In this document: positions 17,037 through 20,365 of the stretch, in pieces
How positions within the stretch are numbered: the stretch's first letter is position 1
Layout: each line of letters begins with the position of its first letter
DNA from: a virus
Length of the DNA stretch: 20,365 nt
Strand: one strand, 5' to 3'
Virus record (IMG/VR): IMGVR_UViG_3300008448_006361
Span: 1 to 20,365 of that record
Translations under genes and position numbers: made by a program
Notes under the pieces: model-generated
Told to the model about the DNA's origin: nothing
Databases searched by the model: none
Seen by the model: only the letters and a program-made list of their open reading frames with translations

Positions 17037-17750
17037 ATGAAACAAACCTTAGATATTGAGGAGATTAAGTCTAAATTATCACAGAAACTAGAGCCATCTG
17101 GTTGGAGTGTTAAACTTAGAGGGTTTATCTACAGTAATGATTTTGATCAGTGTATCAAGGACTTAGCAAAACTGTCTCAAGAAGGCTACAGATTTACCCC
17201 TACATTAGCTCAAATGTTTAGAGCTTTTGAGGAGTGTCCTGTAGATAAACTTAAAATAGTTATGGTAGGACAAGATCCTTATCCAACTGTTGGAGTAGCT
17301 GATGGTATTGCCTTTAGTTGTAGTAATACAGGGAAATTACAGCCAAGCTTAAAGTTTATTCTTAATGAAGTAAACAAGACTGTATACAACGGTCATCCAG
17401 AATCTTTGGATCCAGACTTAACAAGATGGGCTAATCAAGGAATATTATTGCTTAATACTGCTCTTACAACTGAAGTTGGTAAGATTGGTAAGCACTATGA
17501 GATTTGGAGAACCTTTGCCAACTACTTGTTTGATTACTTGAATACATCCTACACCGGACTAGTATATATATACATGGGCAAACAGGCGCATATTTGGGCA
17601 GAAGATGTAAGTGATAACAATCATAAGTTCTTTTTATCCCATCCTGCCAGTGCTGTGTATCAAAAGTTTCAATCTTGGGACAGTAAAGATGTATTCAATA
17701 AGACTAATAAAATAATGCAAACTTTGTATAACACTAAAATTATCTGGTAA
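17037..17750 (+). CDS. ung: Uracil-DNA glycosylase, family 1
   Basis: A 237-aa enzyme that cuts uracil from DNA by attack on the glycosidic bond. Motif A GQDPYP (78-83) has the catalytic Asp80; the usual His after Tyr is Pro here. Uracil pocket AFSC (92-95); LLLNTALT (137-144) with Asn140 for uracil recognition; motif B SHPASA (201-206) with catalytic His202, where the usual Ser after HP is Ala. Length equals bacterial Ung. It sits just before the helicase genes; uracil-DNA glycosylase is usual in the crAss-like replication block. It may protect the genome from uracil or help set up replication. Confidence 0.93.
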   Translation: MKQTLDIEEIKSKLSQKLEPSGWSVKLRGFIYSNDFDQCIKDLAKLSQEGYRFTPTLAQMFRAFEECPVDKLKIVMVGQDPYPTVGVADGIAFSCSNTGKLQPSLKFILNEVNKTVYNGHPESLDPDLTRWANQGILLLNTALTTEVGKIGKHYEIWRTFANYLFDYLNTSYTGLVYIYMGKQAHIWAEDVSDNNHKFFLSHPASAVYQKFQSWDSKDVFNKTNKIMQTLYNTKIIW

Positions 17751-18340
17751 TGGAAGAAGTATATATAAGATTGTTAAAGATGGAGTTATCTCCCAATGCA
17801 TTCTATGTTCTGCACTGTATTAGTAAGTCTCTTATTCCTGCTGATTTTGTTAATGCAAGGATAGAAACTAAGAGATTAGTTGCTGATAATTGGTTGACTG
17901 AAAGCTTGAAATTAACTGAAAAAAGCATTATCTTTATAGAAGAGATTGAGAGTTTCTTTAAAAAAACCAAGAAGAAAACTTCCACAGACTTAATGGGAAA
18001 AGACTTTGTAGACAACATCAAGGTGTTTGTTGAACTCTTTCCTAATAGAAAGTTACCCTCTGGCAAGTATGCAAGAACAACAGTAAAGAATCTTGAAAGT
18101 TCTTTTAAGTGGTTCTTTGAAAACTACAGCTATTCTTGGGATACAATTCTCAAGGCTACTGATAAGTATGTTGATGAGTTTAGTGTAAGAAGTTACAACT
18201 ATATGAGAACCTCACAGTACTTTATCAGAAAACAAAACATAGATAAGTCATTTGAGTCCGAACTTGCTAACTACTGTGAAATAGTAGAGAACCAAGAAGA
18301 TGATGCAAATGATTCTTATTTCAAAGAAAGAGTAGTATGA
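17750..18340 (+). CDS. Possible winged-helix protein, candidate helicase loader
   Basis: A 196-aa protein sharing one base with the end of the uracil-DNA glycosylase gene. Residues 1-66 (LLKMELSPNAFYVLHCISKS, then KRLVADNWLTESLKLTEKS) fit a winged-helix domain with a wing near WLTESLKLTEK. A charged Lys-rich linker (FFKKTKKKTSTD) leads to a helical C-terminal domain with Trp/Tyr-rich parts (FKWFFENYSYSWDTILKA). The position directly before a DnaB-type helicase and the two-domain layout match phage helicase loaders, but there is no diagnostic motif. The stop overlaps the next start by four bases. Confidence 0.6.
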   Translation: MEEVYIRLLKMELSPNAFYVLHCISKSLIPADFVNARIETKRLVADNWLTESLKLTEKSIIFIEEIESFFKKTKKKTSTDLMGKDFVDNIKVFVELFPNRKLPSGKYARTTVKNLESSFKWFFENYSYSWDTILKATDKYVDEFSVRSYNYMRTSQYFIRKQNIDKSFESELANYCEIVENQEDDANDSYFKERVV

Positions 18341-18519
18341 GAATGTTGAAACTATTTATAATTGCAGCAGCGGCTTTTATGGTATCATACACTGTGGTCA
18401 ACACACTGATAATACCTATAGCAATTGGGCAATTCTTATTAATTGAGGTACTGATTTCTCTTTCTCATGCATATTACAACTATGCAAAAAAGAAGTTAAA
18501 TTTAGTAAATCCCGTATAG
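18337..18519 (+). CDS. Small membrane protein within the replication operon
   Basis: A 60-aa protein starting MRMLKLFIIAAAAFMVSYTV, ATGA-overlapping the loader-like gene and ending one codon before the helicase ATG. Two hydrophobic segments (about 5-24 and 27-46; PIAIGQFLLIEVLISLSHAY) and a basic tail (NYAKKKLNLVNPV). A two-pass membrane protein between loader and helicase could attach replication to the membrane, which is speculation; a chance location is as likely. Confidence 0.75.
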   Translation: MRMLKLFIIAAAAFMVSYTVVNTLIIPIAIGQFLLIEVLISLSHAYYNYAKKKLNLVNPV

Positions 18520-19521
18520 ATGTCAGAGTTATTCAATGGTGCCAGGCCTCTACTGCCTGTAAGTGAAAGAGATGCTTTAAGAAAAGCTATCATAAAAATT
18601 AAAGCAAGAAGACAAGGTGACCTCAAGTCACTGATTAGTGCTTGGCCCAAGTTTAATGATGCTTTTTGTGATGGATTAGAATGGAGAACTATCACCATAG
18701 TAGGTGCTAGGCCCGGTACAGGTAAAACTTTATTCATGGAACAGTTAATCAGTGATATCATTGAGCATAACCAAGACCAAGAATTTAGAATCCTAAAGTT
18801 CCAGATGGAAATGGTTGATGAAACCAACGGGGTAAGAAAACTAAGTCTGAATACAGGTGCTGATTACAATACATTAATGAGTAAGGGTGGCAACCCTGTA
18901 GATAAAGCAATTTTCTATAAATGCGTGGACTACTATGAAAAATCTGTTGAGAGAGATTTTATTAATGTAGTATATGATGCATGTACCACTGATGAAATGT
19001 GTGCTACTATCCATTATGAGATGGAAAAACACAAGAAAGAGGATGGTACATATACTAATATGCTAGTTACTATAGATCACTCAGCATTATTTAGAGTAGG
19101 TAAAGGACAAAAGGACAAGTTTGAGATGTTGAATAGCTTGGGTGAAGCTCTCACCATGATGAAAAAGAAATATCCAGTTGCTTTTTTAGTTCTTAGTCAG
19201 CTTAATAGAAATATTGATAATCCTGATAGATCCAGAGATGGGGAATATGGTAATTATATTCTTGACTCTGATATCTATGGTTCAGATGCTTTGTTACAGC
19301 ATGCAGATGTTGTAATGGGTATCAACAAACCATCTATTAGAAAGATAAGACAGTATGGACCAGAGAGATATATAATCAATGATGAGGATCTCTTGGTATT
19401 TCACTTTTTGAAATCTAGAAATGGTACCACCAGGATGAGCTTCTTTAAATTGGATAGGGATACTATGCGGATTATAGAAGTTGACACACCTGCTCAAGCA
19501 ACAAAAAAAGTAACAATTTAA
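18520..19521 (+). CDS. dnaB: DnaB-type replicative helicase (C-terminal RecA domain only)
   Basis: A 333-aa hexameric-type DNA helicase motor. H1 Walker A GARPGTGKT (62-70), H1a with Glu97 in KFQMEM (94-99), H2 LVTIDH (182-187, Asp186), H3 LSQLNR (225-230), and near the end FHFLKSRNGTTR (294-305) with the arginine finger and stator contacts. The N-terminal primase-interacting domain of bacterial DnaB (about 150 residues) is absent; the first 50 residues are a short linker. It is preceded without a gap by a small membrane protein and a possible loader. Expected role: unwinding phage DNA at the fork. The minus-strand reading is a shadow. Confidence 0.92.
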   Translation: MSELFNGARPLLPVSERDALRKAIIKIKARRQGDLKSLISAWPKFNDAFCDGLEWRTITIVGARPGTGKTLFMEQLISDIIEHNQDQEFRILKFQMEMVDETNGVRKLSLNTGADYNTLMSKGGNPVDKAIFYKCVDYYEKSVERDFINVVYDACTTDEMCATIHYEMEKHKKEDGTYTNMLVTIDHSALFRVGKGQKDKFEMLNSLGEALTMMKKKYPVAFLVLSQLNRNIDNPDRSRDGEYGNYILDSDIYGSDALLQHADVVMGINKPSIRKIRQYGPERYIINDEDLLVFHFLKSRNGTTRMSFFKLDRDTMRIIEVDTPAQATKKVTI

Positions 19522-19530
19522 AACCCAAGT

Positions 19531-20145
19531 ATGAGTACAAGAAAAGAAAGAGAAAAGGAATTTTTTGTCCAACACATGGACACATTCAGAGCTCTTAAAT
19601 TAACTGACCCATTCTTTATTATCAAGACTGCCTTCTTTCAGAAAGGTAAGTATGGTAGACAAGTTCAGTTCTTTGAATCTGAAATTGGTAGAGGAGAGGA
19701 CATTTACATTGAGTTCTATGACAATGTCACTGATGATAAGGGAACTGTTACAGATGTAACACCTTTCTCAAGTGACAGACAGTTGTTTAAGTACAAGTAT
19801 AATCCCTTCTATGAAGAGGAGTATGAAACTAAGTCTGGTACAAGTTTTAAGGGTGACCCTTATATTTTGTATACAGTACCTATTTCTGAAATGGTTGCTG
19901 TTCTTAAAGATGGCACTGAGATCACTTATGCTCTCTATGAGAAAAGAAAAGCTGATGCTGAAACAAAAGCAAAAGAAGATGAACTAGAACTTCCTAGACT
20001 ACAGAAGAGTTTATTCCCAGACTTTGAAATTGAATTCCCTCCTAAACAAGATGAGGATGTTTTCTATTCTGGTGAAGAATCAGCTTCTGAAATTCTTTTG
20101 AGAATTGCTGTAGAGTTTCAAAAACTAGCACAAAAACTAAAGTAA
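19531..20145 (+). CDS. Protein of 204 aa in the replication block, unknown function
   Basis: A 204-aa acidic protein. A basic start (MSTRKEREKEFFVQHMDTFR) is followed by a beta-rich half (FFIIKTAFFQKGKYGRQVQF, EDIYIEFYDNVTDDKGTVTD, then PYILYTVPISEMVAVL), a charged helix (ALYEKRKADAETKAKEDELE) and an acidic tail with FPDFEIEFPPKQDEDVFYSG. Between a DnaB helicase and a RecA-like ATPase, a beta-barrel ssDNA-binding or clamp-like role is possible but unproven. One base separates its stop from the next ATG. Confidence 0.86.
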   Translation: MSTRKEREKEFFVQHMDTFRALKLTDPFFIIKTAFFQKGKYGRQVQFFESEIGRGEDIYIEFYDNVTDDKGTVTDVTPFSSDRQLFKYKYNPFYEEEYETKSGTSFKGDPYILYTVPISEMVAVLKDGTEITYALYEKRKADAETKAKEDELELPRLQKSLFPDFEIEFPPKQDEDVFYSGEESASEILLRIAVEFQKLAQKLK

Positions 20146-20146
20146 G

Positions 20147-20365
20147 ATGAGTATAGTACTTCCAACTAAAAAAGTCAAGGCTGAAAGAGTTAATCCAAAG
20201 AGATTAGTAATCTATTCAAAGCCAAAGACAGGTAAAACAAGTGCCTTTGCGGGTCTTGACGAGAATCTAATCATGGATTTAGAAAATGGTGCTGATTATG
20301 TAGAAGCTCTTAAGGTTAAAATAGGAAGCTTACAAGAGCTACTTGATGCCGGTAAAGCTATTAAA
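20147..20365 (+). CDS. RecA-like P-loop ATPase (Sak4/AAA_24-like), partial at window edge
   Basis: An open 73-codon N-terminal part with no stop before the window ends. YSKPKTGKTS (23-32) is a Walker A motif; LIMDLENGADY (41-51) just after it matches the LDxEgG..y pattern of phage Sak4-type single-strand annealing/RecA-like ATPases, and KVKIGSLQELLDAGKAIK leads into the next part. Family members bind ATP and act in recombination-dependent repair and replication. The absent remainder should carry Walker B. It ends the cluster of helicase and accessory genes seen here. Confidence 0.82.
   Translation, partial: MSIVLPTKKVKAERVNPKRLVIYSKPKTGKTSAFAGLDENLIMDLENGADYVEALKVKIGSLQELLDAGKAIK

Noticed and set aside
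1-20365. CRISPR array, insertion sequence, integrase or attachment sites
   Set aside because: There are no regularly spaced identical repeats, transposase or integrase motifs, or target-site duplications. The promoter-like boxes are spaced by genes and are not CRISPR repeats.
1-20365. Alternative genetic code (TAG or TGA recoding, known in some crAss-like phages)
   Set aside because: TAG and TGA end many genes exactly at overlaps or terminators, and the only tRNA is Arg(UCU), not a suppressor.

Overview
The window looks like part of a lytic, tailed double-stranded DNA phage genome, most probably a crAss-like phage (Crassvirales) of a Bacteroidota host. The reasons are: very AT-rich DNA; tightly packed, mostly one-directional small genes; AT-rich leaders ending in ATTATG in place of Shine-Dalgarno sites; and the order uracil-DNA glycosylase, possible winged-helix protein, DnaB-type helicase, unknown protein, RecA-like P-loop ATPase, which resembles the crAss-like replication block. 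All three stop codons are used normally and TAG often ends genes, so I see no stop-codon reassignment. The taxon is inferred from gene content; no search was run.

Layout. (1) 1-871, minus strand: a small unknown protein and a probable aminoacyl-tRNA-protein transferase (ATE/Bpt type). (2) 872-1170: a GC-richer divergent region. (3) 1171-4614: nine small or medium genes, each mostly in its own cassette of a GTTGCARCTTT promoter-like box, a short leader, an ORF and a terminator hairpin that often contains the stop codon; one 47-aa gene in this stretch lacks the box. (4) 4615-5145: a GC-richer gene-free stretch with another copy of the box followed by foldable sequence, a candidate noncoding RNA. 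(5) 5146-9506: small unknown genes, two long foldable intergenic regions (5869-6232 and 7145-7483) around a 303-aa helical protein, a paralogue of an early membrane protein, and a tRNA-Arg(UCU) with its own terminator. (6) 9606-20365: a long rightward run of nearly overlapping genes for DNA metabolism: HNH protein, ParB-like protein, SF2 helicase, ClpS-like adaptor, HTH protein, a cluster of tiny membrane and zinc-binding proteins, NinB-like protein, uracil-DNA glycosylase, possible helicase loader, DnaB helicase and a RecA-like ATPase cut by the window edge. One minus-strand gene (16693-17004) interrupts it.

How the genes may work together. The left cassette array reads as early, individually transcribed host-takeover genes; the right block handles replication, recombination and repair. 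The most interesting combination is a transferase-like protein, a ClpS-like N-recognin with an altered amine-binding residue, and a tRNA-Arg. Together they hint that the phage adds to or redirects host N-degron proteolysis. Each family call rests on motifs read by eye; the pathway link is inference.
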